A stretch of 64,000 nt of DNA from Paenibacillus macerans (GTDB taxonomy: Bacteria; Bacillota; Bacilli; Paenibacillales; Paenibacillaceae). The notes beneath the pieces were generated by a model. That model did no database searches, was not told where the DNA came from, and saw only the letters and a program-made list of their open reading frames with translations. This document shows positions 8,440 to 16,755 of this stretch, piece after piece; the stretch's first letter is position 1, and the number at the start of each line of letters is the position of its first letter. The stretch covers positions 1,399,001-1,463,000 of the forward strand of contig NZ_UGSI01000002.1 in assembly GCF_900454495.1 (NCBI RefSeq), read 5' to 3'. Position numbers and translations under genes: made by a program.

Positions 8440-9198
8440 ATGAAAGTGGTTCCGCTTGAAGTTGATCAACTAACGATCGCTTATCAGAAGAAACCGGTGT
8501 TAAGATCGGTATCGTTTCAGATTCCCGAGGGGAAGCTGATCGGCGTGCTGGGCCCGAACGGAGCGGGCAAGTCAACCCTGCTCAAAGCGGTGCTCGGGCT
8601 TATCCCGAAAGTGCAGGGGGAAGTGAGTATTTACGGCAAACCTTACCGGGAGCAGCGGAAAATCGTAGGGTACGTGCCCCAGCGGGAATCGGTGGATTGG
8701 GATTTTCCAACGAACGCGCTGGATGTGGTGATGATGGGCCGCTATGGTCATTTGGGCTGGTTCCGCCGGCCCGGCGCGAAAGAGCGGCAGATCGCCATGG
8801 AGTGTCTGGCAAAGGTCGGCATGGCCGACTACGCCGGCCGGCAAATCAGCCAGTTGTCCGGCGGACAGCAGCAGCGGGTGTTCCTCGCCCGGGCGCTGGC
8901 GCAAAACGCGCAGCTCTATTTTATGGATGAGCCGTTTGCCGGGGTGGACGCCACGACCGAAAAAGCGATTATCGGCCTTTTGCATGAATTAAAGGAACAG
9001 GGCAAAACCGTGCTCGTCGTGCATCATGATTTGGCCACGGTGAGGGAATATTTCGACCACGTGCTGCTGCTGAACGGCGAGCTGATCGCCGCCGGCCCGA
9101 CCGCGGAGACATTCACCCCGGAAAATTTGCAAAAAACGTACGGCGGACGGATCGCCATGCTGCAGGATCTCGCGGCCGTACCGGCGGGGACGGTGTGA
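8440..9198 (+). CDS. mntB: Manganese/zinc ABC transporter ATP-binding protein
   Basis: 252 residues. Walker A GPNGAGKST at 38-46, Q-loop VPQRESVDWDFP near 79-90 (the VDWDFP stretch is typical of metal-transport ATPases), signature LSGGQQQR at 139-146, Walker B LYFMDEPFAGVD at 159-170 and H-loop VVHHD near 196. It supplies energy to the two membrane subunits that follow; its stop overlaps the next start by 4 bp. The order SBP-ATPase-permease-permease matches B. subtilis mntABCD and T. pallidum troABCD. Confidence 0.93.
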   Translation: MKVVPLEVDQLTIAYQKKPVLRSVSFQIPEGKLIGVLGPNGAGKSTLLKAVLGLIPKVQGEVSIYGKPYREQRKIVGYVPQRESVDWDFPTNALDVVMMGRYGHLGWFRRPGAKERQIAMECLAKVGMADYAGRQISQLSGGQQQRVFLARALAQNAQLYFMDEPFAGVDATTEKAIIGLLHELKEQGKTVLVVHHDLATVREYFDHVLLLNGELIAAGPTAETFTPENLQKTYGGRIAMLQDLAAVPAGTV

Positions 9199-10157
9199 TG
9201 AACATGCTGGTGAACCTGATCTCTTGGATCACGGATCCGAACATGCGGTGGATTTTGGCCGGATCGCTGCTGCTGGGGCTCGGGAGCGGTGTGATCGGAT
9301 CGTTTGCTTATCTGCGCAAACAAAGCCTGCTGGGCGACGCGCTGGCCCATGCCGCGCTGCCCGGCATCTGCATCGCCTTCATGCTGAGCGGCGTCAAATC
9401 GGTGGGCTTGTTCATTATCGGAGCGGCCCTGGCCGGGATGCTGGCGACGTTCGGCATCTCCGCGATCACCCGGTATTCGCGCATTAAGCAGGACGCGGCG
9501 CTCGGCATCGTGTTGTCGGTCTTTTTCGGGATCGGCATCGTCATGCTGACGAAGATCCAGCACAGCGGCAACGGCAACCAAAGCGGGCTGGATAAATATA
9601 TGTTCGGCCAGGCGGCTTCCATGATGCTGTCCGATGTGTATATGATGGGGGCGGTGGCGGTGCTCTTGATCCTCGTCAGCACCTTGTTGTTCAAGGAGTT
9701 CAAGCTGGTCAGCTTCGATCCCGGCTTCGCCCGGGGGATGGGGATGAACGCGGCTTTTCTGGAACAGCTGCTGCTGTTCATGACCGTGGTGGCCGTCGTC
9801 ATCGGCATCCAGGCGGTTGGCGTCGTGCTCGTGGCGGCTCTCTTGATCACCCCGGCCGTGGCCGCCAGGTATTGGACGGATGCCCTGGGCTTCATGGTAA
9901 TATTGGCCGGATTGTTTGGAGCGCTGTCGGGCGTAACGGGGACGCTGATCAGCGGGGCGTTGTCCAACCTGCCGACCGGGCCGGTGACGGTGCTGGCCGC
10001 CACCTCGCTGTTTTTGGTCTCGGCGCTGTTCGCGCCAAACCGCGGGCTGCTGGCAAAATGGGTCCGGCACTGGCGGAACCGCAGCGAAGTACGGCAGCAC
10101 GTGGAAGGGGCGGTTATCCGCCAAAACGCAGGCGCCATGGAAAGGGGGGCGGAGTAA
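9195..10157 (+). CDS. mntC: Metal ABC transporter permease (ABC-3 family), first subunit
   Basis: 320 residues with about eight to nine hydrophobic spans. The family pattern LRKQSLLGDALAHAALPG follows the first span, and AVGVVLVAALLITPAVAARYW occurs near 215. ATG overlaps the ATPase stop (GTGATGA). It forms the channel with the second permease at 10159. The C-terminal tail is charged and cytoplasmic. The gene is GC-rich and throws large antisense open frames, which are shadows. Confidence 0.92.
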   Translation: MMNMLVNLISWITDPNMRWILAGSLLLGLGSGVIGSFAYLRKQSLLGDALAHAALPGICIAFMLSGVKSVGLFIIGAALAGMLATFGISAITRYSRIKQDAALGIVLSVFFGIGIVMLTKIQHSGNGNQSGLDKYMFGQAASMMLSDVYMMGAVAVLLILVSTLLFKEFKLVSFDPGFARGMGMNAAFLEQLLLFMTVVAVVIGIQAVGVVLVAALLITPAVAARYWTDALGFMVILAGLFGALSGVTGTLISGALSNLPTGPVTVLAATSLFLVSALFAPNRGLLAKWVRHWRNRSEVRQHVEGAVIRQNAGAMERGAE

Positions 10158-10158
10158 T

Positions 10159-11043
10159 ATGGCCGATGTATGGATTATTGTGACCGGCACGCTGGTCGCC
10201 GCTGCCTGCGGCATCCTGGGATGTTTTCTGATTTTACGCAAAATGGCGATGGTGGGCGATGCGATCAGCCACTCCGTGTTGCCGGGGATCGCGATCGCGT
10301 TTCTGGTGAGCAGCTCGCGGGATTCGCTGCTGATGCTGATCGGAGCGGCCGCGCTTGGCCTGATTACCGTTTTCCTGATTCAGGCGCTTCAGCACAGCGG
10401 ACTGCAGTCGGACGCCTCAATCGGCATCGTATTTACGGCGCTGTTCGCGGTGGGCGTCATTCTCATCAGCCGCAACGCCGCCCATATCGACCTCGATCTC
10501 GACTGCGTGCTGTTTGGCGAAATCGCCTACGTGCAGTGGGACACTTGGGTCTGGAACGGCTACGACATGGGGCCGGCGGCCGTCTGGATGCTGGGCGGTA
10601 CGCTGCTTGTCGTGCTGGCGGCGATCCTGCTGTTCTACAAGCAGTTCAAGCTGTGCGCGTTCGACCCGGCGCTTGCAGCCGCCGTGGGCATTCCGGTGGC
10701 GCTGTTCCATTATCTGCTGATGGGACTGGTATCCTTGTCCACGGTCGCTTCGTTCGAAAGCGTCGGGGCGATCCTGGTCGTCGGCATGCTGATCGTCCCG
10801 GCTTCCGCGGCTTATTTGCTGACCGACAGGCTCAGCGTAATGCTGCTCCTCAGCGTGCTGATCGGCGCGGCCAGCGCCGCCGGCGGATATTACGCCGCCA
10901 AATGGCTGGACGCTTCGATCGCCGGCTGCATGGTCGCCGTGGCCGGGCTGCTGTTCGTGCTGGCGTTTCTGTGTTCGCCGTCGCACGGCCTTGCGGCCCG
11001 GCTGAGCCGGCGCCGGCGGTTGAAGTCGGCCGCGGCCGCTTAG
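10159..11043 (+). CDS. mntD: Metal ABC transporter permease (ABC-3 family), second subunit
   Basis: 294 residues, about eight hydrophobic spans, with the family signatures LRKMAMVGDAISHSVLPG near the N-terminus and ESVGAILVVGMLIVPASAAYLL near 200-220. The start is 1 bp after the previous stop. The two permeases are homologous but not identical, as in mntC/mntD heterodimers. It ends in a basic tail (LSRRRRLK). A 16-bp hairpin follows 34 bp after the stop and probably closes the operon. Confidence 0.92.
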   Translation: MADVWIIVTGTLVAAACGILGCFLILRKMAMVGDAISHSVLPGIAIAFLVSSSRDSLLMLIGAAALGLITVFLIQALQHSGLQSDASIGIVFTALFAVGVILISRNAAHIDLDLDCVLFGEIAYVQWDTWVWNGYDMGPAAVWMLGGTLLVVLAAILLFYKQFKLCAFDPALAAAVGIPVALFHYLLMGLVSLSTVASFESVGAILVVGMLIVPASAAYLLTDRLSVMLLLSVLIGAASAAGGYYAAKWLDASIAGCMVAVAGLLFVLAFLCSPSHGLAARLSRRRRLKSAAAA

Positions 11044-11076
11044 GATGGCGGCGACTCCCGGCTTTTGCGCGCCGTC

Positions 11077-11133
11077 AACGCCAACAACCACCTTCCATCT
11101 CTTTAAGAGAGAGCGGAGGTGGTTGTTGGCGTT
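11077..11133 (+). terminator. Hairpin after the mntABCD operon
   Basis: AACGCCAACAACCACC (11077-11092) is perfectly complementary to GGTGGTTGTTGGCGTT (11118-11133), a 16-bp stem with a 25-nt loop. There is no long T run, so it may act as a factor-dependent terminator or an mRNA 3' stabiliser. Confidence 0.6.
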
Positions 11134-11156
11134 CATGTTTGCGCGGGCCACGGGAT

Positions 11157-11357
11157 TAGCGGTAAAAAAGGGCTCTATTTCGGACGTGTGAGGGACTTCG
11201 GCCCAAATAAGGGAATTGTTTACCGCTATGCTCGACGGATGGAGGCAGATGTACACTTTTTCCAGGGCCGGCAACAAAATAAGTACATAAAATTCCGCTA
11301 TTCCTCCAAAGTGGGGGAGAATATCGAAAATAGCGGTAAAAATTACTGCTATTTTTG
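11157..11357. repeat. TAGCGG repeat cluster, copy 1
   Basis: Forward units TAGCGGTAAAAA...CTATTT at 11157-11180 and 11331-11357, inverted units AAATAAGGG...TTTACCGCTA at 11205-11228 and a shorter AAAATTCCGCTA at about 11289-11300. The same sequence family occurs at 28121-28317. There is no convincing gene in 11044-11423; open frames here merely run through the repeat. Confidence 0.75.
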
Positions 11358-11423
11358 ATGGGTGTGGCACTACGCGCGTTCTGTTTAAAGGACGCGCCGT
11401 CAGGCATTATCTCCCGGCTGGAC

Positions 11424-12464
11424 TTACCGGATGTTCGGCGTGGACTCCCGAATGACCGGTTTGGTGTAGATATGGGACACCTGGTAGGGCTGATTCGGGT
11501 CCTTGATGCGCGAAAGCAGCATTTCGGCGGCTTTGACGCCCATTTCGTTGCTGAAAATATGGACTGTCGTCAAATGCGGTTCGACGATCACGGACTCGGG
11601 GCTGTTGTCGAAGCCGCAGATGACGATATCCTGGGGAATCGACAGGTTCCGGTTTCTCAGCGCTTTCATTACGCTAACGGCAATGTAATCGTTGGCGCAG
11701 ACGAAAACGGAAGGAAGCTCCCGAATCGCGGCCAAGCGCGCGCCCATCCACTCGGGTTCGGAGAAGAACAGCCGGTCGTCGTCGACGATGCACTGGGACA
11801 AGTCAAGGACGATGCCGGCCTCGGTCAGCGCGCGGTTAAACCCGGCCCATCTTTCGTTGAAGCTGCGGCAATGGTTGTAGTCGCCGATAAAGCCGAAGCT
11901 TTTGTAACCGCCATCAATTAATTTCCTGGTAAGCTGATAGGTGCTGTGGTCGTTCTCCATCAGCAGCACGTCGGCTTGAAATTCCGGGTAGCAAACGTAA
12001 GCCGAGCAATCGATAAAGATAGTCGGGATGCCGAGCCCGGTGATAAGCTTGCTGTATTCCAGATCAAACAGCTCGATGCAGATGATGCCGTCCACATTGG
12101 ACGCGTCGAAGTTGTTCGGCAGCGACAGCGATTTTTGCTCGATGTCCCTGACGATATGAATGGACAGGTTGTAGCCTTCGGCGCTGATTCTTTTTTCCAG
12201 GCCGCTGATCAGGGTTGAACCGAAATGGGAGGTGTTCGGCAAATTCTCCGTCAGCAAAGCGATGTTGCCCGAACTTTTCGACAAAAAGCTGTCGCTGTCC
12301 ATAAAGGCAAATTGCTTGTATTTCAGCTCAATGGCTTTTCTGATTACTTTATTGCGCGTTTCCGCCGGGATGCTTTCGCTTCCGTTCAGCGCTTTGGAGG
12401 CCGTGTTGCGGGAGATGCCCAAAGCGTCGGCGATATCCTGAATCGTTACTTTTTCCTTCGCCAT
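11424..12464 (-). CDS. LacI-family transcriptional repressor of the fructan locus
   Basis: 346 residues from ATG at 12464 (another ATG directly before it at 12467); the GAGGTG site favours the inner one. HTH at about 5-25 (TIQDIADALGISRNTASKALNG), the hinge helix, then a periplasmic-binding-like effector domain (VDGIICIELFD, VFVCANDYIAVSVMKALRN, DIVICGFDNSPES). It is divergent from the transporter/fructosidase operon starting at 12931, so it very likely controls that operon in response to a sugar such as sucrose, levan oligosaccharides or fructose. The ligand is inferred only from the neighbours. Confidence 0.9.
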   Translation of the reverse strand: MAKEKVTIQDIADALGISRNTASKALNGSESIPAETRNKVIRKAIELKYKQFAFMDSDSFLSKSSGNIALLTENLPNTSHFGSTLISGLEKRISAEGYNLSIHIVRDIEQKSLSLPNNFDASNVDGIICIELFDLEYSKLITGLGIPTIFIDCSAYVCYPEFQADVLLMENDHSTYQLTRKLIDGGYKSFGFIGDYNHCRSFNERWAGFNRALTEAGIVLDLSQCIVDDDRLFFSEPEWMGARLAAIRELPSVFVCANDYIAVSVMKALRNRNLSIPQDIVICGFDNSPESVIVEPHLTTVHIFSNEMGVKAAEMLLSRIKDPNQPYQVSHIYTKPVIRESTPNIR

Positions 12465-12803
12465 CATTTCACCTCTATAAGATCCTCGGGTCACGATGCA
12501 TAAAAAGCGAGTATTTGCAAAGATTTCCTATCTCAAATGTATAATAAAACGAGAAAAATAGCAACATCAACTTTACAAATGAACAATTGATATTTACAAT
12601 TTTGCATGATTACATTTGTCAAATTATTATGCTAATTTGTTAATCGATTTAAAACATGTGCGATCCGGAAAACGCTGTTTTGTACAGCTCAATTAACCGA
12701 GATTGTTTGATTCTAGAGTGTTTTGTGCGGTTTGAAATATGTTTTTGTGCAAATTTCAGAAATTTTTCTTAACAAATGCACAAAAATAATTTTACAAAAT
12801 ATA

Positions 12804-12832
12804 TTGACTATGAAAGTTTCGTTTGTTAAATT
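12804..12832 (+). promoter_or_regulatory. Promoter of the fructan operon in the divergent intergenic region
   Basis: TTGACT (12804-12809), 17-bp spacer, TAAATT (12827-12832), about 98 bp before the first permease. The whole 12465-12930 space is AT-rich and without genes. It also holds TTTACAAATG/CATTTGTCAAA arms near 12572 and 12613, and an AAAACGCTGTTTT near-palindrome at 12669-12681 that could serve the LacI protein or catabolite control. No operator could be fixed. Confidence 0.55.
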
Positions 12833-12930
12833 GTAAATGCAACAGGGTGCAGACAATAAAGGATTAGTGTTAGTGAAAGCCCTTACTTCACAAGAGCTGT
12901 AAATTCAACGGGAGAACGGAGGTAACAAAA

Positions 12931-13890
12931 TTGCAAAGCACTATAAAAGCCGGACAAAGAAGAACGGTGCTTAGGAGATCCCATGGACAAAGCCCCTTCG
13001 AATATTTGCGGAAATACGGCTTCCTCTACCTGCTGCTTGCCCCGGCCCTGATCCTCACCTTGATCTTCAAATACGGGCCGATGTACGGGGCGGTGATTGC
13101 GTTTAAGGATTTCAGTCCGATCAAAGGCATCCTCGGCAGCGATTGGATCGGACTCAAAAATTTCGACAAGTTTCTGTCCTCGCCCAATTTTGAAGTCATC
13201 TTTATGAATACGCTTAAATTGAGCTTGCTTGGGCTTGTGCTCAGCTTTCCCGTGCCGATCCTGCTGGCGCTGATGCTCAATCAGATCCGCCGGGCCGGCG
13301 TGAAAAAGAACATCCAGTTGTTTCTGTACGCCCCCAACTTCATTTCCGTTGTGGTTGTCGTCGGAATGCTGTTCATCTTCCTGTCGCCGACAGGGCCCGT
13401 CAACCAGCTGTTCGTCTGGTTTACGGATGAGCCGATCATGTTCATGTCCCGCCCCGAGTATTTCAGGTGGATTTATATTTTGTCGGATATTTGGACGGGA
13501 GCGGGCTGGTCCTCGATCATCTATGTGGCCGCGCTGGCCAACGTGGACCCGGAGCTGCACCATGCGGCCCACCTGGACGGCGCCAACCTGCTGCAGCGGA
13601 TTCGCCACATCGATCTGCCGACGATCCGCCCGATTATGGCGATCGTGTTCATTCTCGCCGCCGGCGGGATCATGTCGATCGGCTTCGAGAAGGCTTACTT
13701 GATGCAGACGGCCATGAACCTGCCGACCTCGGAGATCATTCCGACCTACGTGTACAAAATCGGCTTGCAGTCCGGAGACTACGCTTACTCCGCCGCCGTC
13801 GGGCTGTTCAACTCCGTCATCAACGTCATCCTGCTTGTGACCGTGAATTTTGTGGTTAAGAAGCTGAACGAAGGCGAAGGCCTTTATTGA
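12931..13890 (+). CDS. Sugar ABC transporter permease, LplB type
   Basis: 319 residues. TTG start chosen because GGAGGT (12918-12923) lies 7 nt upstream. Six hydrophobic spans and the EAA-like loop HHAAHLDGANLLQRIRHIDLPTIRP near 210-235, which docks on an ATPase. It pairs with the LplC-type permease (14080) and the LplA-type SBP (15018). No ATPase is encoded here, usual for this subfamily, which shares a multitask ATPase (MsmX-like) encoded elsewhere. The substrate is probably a fructose-containing oligosaccharide, from the GH32 genes downstream. Confidence 0.92.
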   Translation: MQSTIKAGQRRTVLRRSHGQSPFEYLRKYGFLYLLLAPALILTLIFKYGPMYGAVIAFKDFSPIKGILGSDWIGLKNFDKFLSSPNFEVIFMNTLKLSLLGLVLSFPVPILLALMLNQIRRAGVKKNIQLFLYAPNFISVVVVVGMLFIFLSPTGPVNQLFVWFTDEPIMFMSRPEYFRWIYILSDIWTGAGWSSIIYVAALANVDPELHHAAHLDGANLLQRIRHIDLPTIRPIMAIVFILAAGGIMSIGFEKAYLMQTAMNLPTSEIIPTYVYKIGLQSGDYAYSAAVGLFNSVINVILLVTVNFVVKKLNEGEGLY

Positions 13891-14048
13891 GTCATCTTTA
13901 ATCACGAAGCAGGTCAAGAAGCGGATTCGGCGTCGAATCTTGAATTCAGCCGGGCCTTCCGTTGCTCACGTACCCAAAGCGTACGCTGCGCTACTCAGTC
14001 CCTAGCTTCATTCAACCTTCTCGGTGCTGAAAACCTGACTTATTGAAC
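13891..14048 (-). mobile_element. MITE-like repeat, copy 1, between two operon genes
   Basis: Read on the minus strand from 14048 it starts GTTCAATAAGTCAGGTTTTC, contains GGCTGAATTCAAGATTCGACG (complement of 13931-13951) and ends beside the permease stop. It aligns along most of its length with 35194-35436 and in part with 57566-57671. It fills the gap between two permease genes of one operon, so it is transcribed with them. No protein is encoded. Confidence 0.7.
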
Positions 14049-14079
14049 TCGCAACTGTATTGAAAGGAGCAAAACTGCC

Positions 14080-14961
14080 ATGCCCATCAAACATTCGAAA
14101 TTCGACCGTTTTCTGCTGGTTTTAAATGCCATCGGGCTAGCGTTTGCCGTCTTGATCGTGGTCGTCCCGCTGATTTATGTCGTCGTGGCCTCGTTTATGG
14201 ACCCCTCAGTACTGCTTAGCCGCGGCTTGTCCTTCAACGTTAAGGATTGGACCCTGGACGGTTACGAGAAAATCCTGACGAATCCGGCGATGGTCCGGGG
14301 GTTCGGCAACGCGGTGCTGTACTCGACTTCATTTGCCCTGATCACCGTGACGGTGTCGGTTTTCGCGGGCTACGCCCTGTCGGATCATAGGCTTGTCGGC
14401 CGCCGCATTTTTATGACCTTGTTTTTGATCACGATGTTTTTCGGCGGCGGGCTGGTGCCGACTTACCTGCTGGTCAAAGAGCTTGGCATGATCGATACCG
14501 TCTGGGCGGTGATCATTCCCGGCGCGGTCAACGTATGGAACATCATCTTGTCGCGGACGTTTTTCAAAGGCGTGCCGAACGAGCTGAGAGAGGCCGCCAA
14601 CGTCGACGGCGCTTCCGAGGCGATGATTTTCTTCCGCATCGTGCTGCCGCTGTCCAAACCGATCGTTTTCGTGTTGGCGCTGTACGCTTTCGTCGGCCAA
14701 TGGAACGCCTATTTCGACGCGATGATTTACCTGGACAATCCGAACTTGCACCCGCTGCAGCTCGTGCTCCGGTCGATTCTGATCCAGAACCAGGTCGATC
14801 CCAGCATGATCGCCGATCAACTGGCCATGGCGGAAATGAAGCGGCTGTCCGAGATGATCAAATACGCGGCGATCGTGATTTCGAGCCTGCCGCTCGTCGT
14901 GATGTATCCGTTTTTCCAGAAATATTTCGAGAAAGGTGTTATGGTCGGCTCCCTGAAATAA
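14080..14961 (+). CDS. Sugar ABC transporter permease, LplC/YtcP type
   Basis: 293 residues with AAAGGAG 11 nt upstream of ATG. Six spans; EAA loop ELREAANVDGASEAMIFFRIVLPLSKP near 168-195; the C-terminus ends YPFFQKYFEKGVMVGSLK, the usual ending of this family. It is the second membrane subunit of the importer encoded from 12931 to 16631. Separated from the first permease by a repeat element rather than the usual short gap. Confidence 0.93.
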   Translation: MPIKHSKFDRFLLVLNAIGLAFAVLIVVVPLIYVVVASFMDPSVLLSRGLSFNVKDWTLDGYEKILTNPAMVRGFGNAVLYSTSFALITVTVSVFAGYALSDHRLVGRRIFMTLFLITMFFGGGLVPTYLLVKELGMIDTVWAVIIPGAVNVWNIILSRTFFKGVPNELREAANVDGASEAMIFFRIVLPLSKPIVFVLALYAFVGQWNAYFDAMIYLDNPNLHPLQLVLRSILIQNQVDPSMIADQLAMAEMKRLSEMIKYAAIVISSLPLVVMYPFFQKYFEKGVMVGSLK

Positions 14962-15017
14962 TGCCGGCTGCACATAAATGATTTGCCTAAAGCACAAACC
15001 TGGGAGGTCAAAAGACA

Positions 15018-16631
15018 ATGGAAAAAAGCCAAAAAGTGAAATTCGCCTGCAAAGCCTTATCCGTCTCCGTACTTGCTTCCGCGCTTCTGCTGTCCGCCTG
15101 CGGCAACGGGGGAAGCAAAAATTCGGCCGCCAACGAACAGGATCCGAGCGGGAAGATCACGCTGAACATGATGACGCAAAGCTCGCCGCTGGCGCCCGCG
15201 GATCCCAACGACAAGCTGATTTTCAAACGGCTGGAGGAAAAAACGAACGTCCATATCAATTGGAAGAATTTCACCAAGGACGTGTTCGTGGAAAAAAGAA
15301 ATCTCGCCATGGCCAGCGGCGATCTTCCCGACGCCATCTTCGACGCCGGTTACACCGATTACGAGCTGCTCAAGCTGGCCAAGGACGGGGCGATCATTCC
15401 GCTGAACGATCTGATTGAGCAGTATATGCCGAATTTCAAAAAGGTGCTGGAAGAAGCTCCGGAATACAAGGCGATGATTACTGCGCCGGACGGCAACATC
15501 TACGCTTTTCCGTGGATCGAAGAGCTCGGCAAGGGGAAGGAGCGGATTCAATCCGTCGACGCCGTTCCGTGGATCAATGTGGAATGGCTGAATAAGCTTG
15601 GTCTGGAGATGCCGAAAACGACGGAGGAATTGAAGCAGGTGCTGATCGCCTTCAAAACCCAGGATCCCAACGGAAACGGGCAGGCCGACGAAATTCCGCT
15701 GTCTTTTATCAACAAGCCGGGGGCCGAGGATTTGGTGTTCCTGTTCGCCGCGTTTGGCTTAGGGGAAAATCCCGATCACGCGGTAGTTACGAACGACGGC
15801 AAAGTCGTGTTTGCGCCTGCCGAGGAAGGCTACAAAAATGCCGTCAAATATATCAACGAGTTATACAAGGAAGGACTCATCGATGTCGAAGCGTACACGC
15901 AGGACTGGAGCACGTATCTGGCCAAAGGCAAGGACCATAGATACGGCCTCTACTTCACCTGGGACAAGAGCAACATTACGGGCGCTAATGACAGCTACGA
16001 GGTCATGCCGCCGGTAGCCGGGCCGGACGGTGAAATCAATGTGGCCCAAACGAACGCGCTGGGCTTCCATCGCGGCCGGATGGTCGTTACGAGCACCAAC
16101 AAAAACCTGGAAGCGACGGCGAAATGGGTGGATCAGATGTACGATCCGATCCAATCCGTGCAGAACAACTGGGGCACTTACGGCGACGAGTCGCAGCAAA
16201 ACATCTTCGAATACGACGAAGCGAGCAACAGCCTGAAGCACCTGCCGCTGAACGGAACCGCTCCGGTGGAACTGCGCGAAAAAACGAGCGTTGGCGGCCC
16301 GCTGGCGATCCTGGACAGCTATTTCGGCAAATATACCACCGTGCCGGACGACGCCAAAGAAAGAATGCAAATCGTCAAGGAGGTCATGGCTCCTCATATG
16401 AAGGCGGAGCAGGCAATGCCCAATGTATTCGATTCAATCGATGAGCTGGACCGGCTGACGACGATCGAAACGGACCTATTCGCTTATGTGCTGAGAAAGC
16501 GCACCGAGTGGTATCAGAACGGCAAAATCGATGAAGAGTGGAGCGGCTATTTGCAGGAGCTGGATCGGCTTGGGCTGCAGGAATGGCTGAAAATCAAGCA
16601 GGGCGGATATGATCGGGCCATGAAGAAGTAA
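15018..16631 (+). CDS. Extracellular sugar-binding lipoprotein, LplA family
   Basis: 537 residues, typical of the long LplA-type SBPs of Paenibacillus. Lipobox LSAC with Cys28, a Ser/Asn-rich linker, then an SBP fold with SGDLPDAIFDAGYTDYELLKLAKDGAIIPLNDLIEQ and a Ca-binding-like loop TQDPNGNGQADEIP near 215-228. The ATG has GGGAGG about 8 nt upstream. It captures the sugar for the permeases at 12931 and 14080. Substrate inferred to be fructooligosaccharide or sucrose because both neighbours downstream are GH32 and fructokinase. Confidence 0.92.
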   Translation: MEKSQKVKFACKALSVSVLASALLLSACGNGGSKNSAANEQDPSGKITLNMMTQSSPLAPADPNDKLIFKRLEEKTNVHINWKNFTKDVFVEKRNLAMASGDLPDAIFDAGYTDYELLKLAKDGAIIPLNDLIEQYMPNFKKVLEEAPEYKAMITAPDGNIYAFPWIEELGKGKERIQSVDAVPWINVEWLNKLGLEMPKTTEELKQVLIAFKTQDPNGNGQADEIPLSFINKPGAEDLVFLFAAFGLGENPDHAVVTNDGKVVFAPAEEGYKNAVKYINELYKEGLIDVEAYTQDWSTYLAKGKDHRYGLYFTWDKSNITGANDSYEVMPPVAGPDGEINVAQTNALGFHRGRMVVTSTNKNLEATAKWVDQMYDPIQSVQNNWGTYGDESQQNIFEYDEASNSLKHLPLNGTAPVELREKTSVGGPLAILDSYFGKYTTVPDDAKERMQIVKEVMAPHMKAEQAMPNVFDSIDELDRLTTIETDLFAYVLRKRTEWYQNGKIDEEWSGYLQELDRLGLQEWLKIKQGGYDRAMKK

Positions 16632-16755
16632 TCGGGAAGTAAAGCGGCATCGCACAAAGCATCCGTATTCAACGAAAATTCCGAGAAATAGAAAATGATA
16701 GGTATTTACAGAGATAGCCGATTTTATTACGGAGGCAAAAAGGAGAGACGCTGGA

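Noticed and set aside
9024..10241. Long antisense open frame (405 codons) over the mntB/mntC genes
   Set aside because: It is rich in His, Gln, Arg and Pro, has no family resemblance and lies opposite clear transporter genes; GC-rich codon bias produces such shadows.
12883..13917. Antisense open frame (344 codons) over the LplB-type permease
   Set aside because: Composition is Asp/His/Gln-rich and there is no ribosome binding site; the plus-strand permease is certain.
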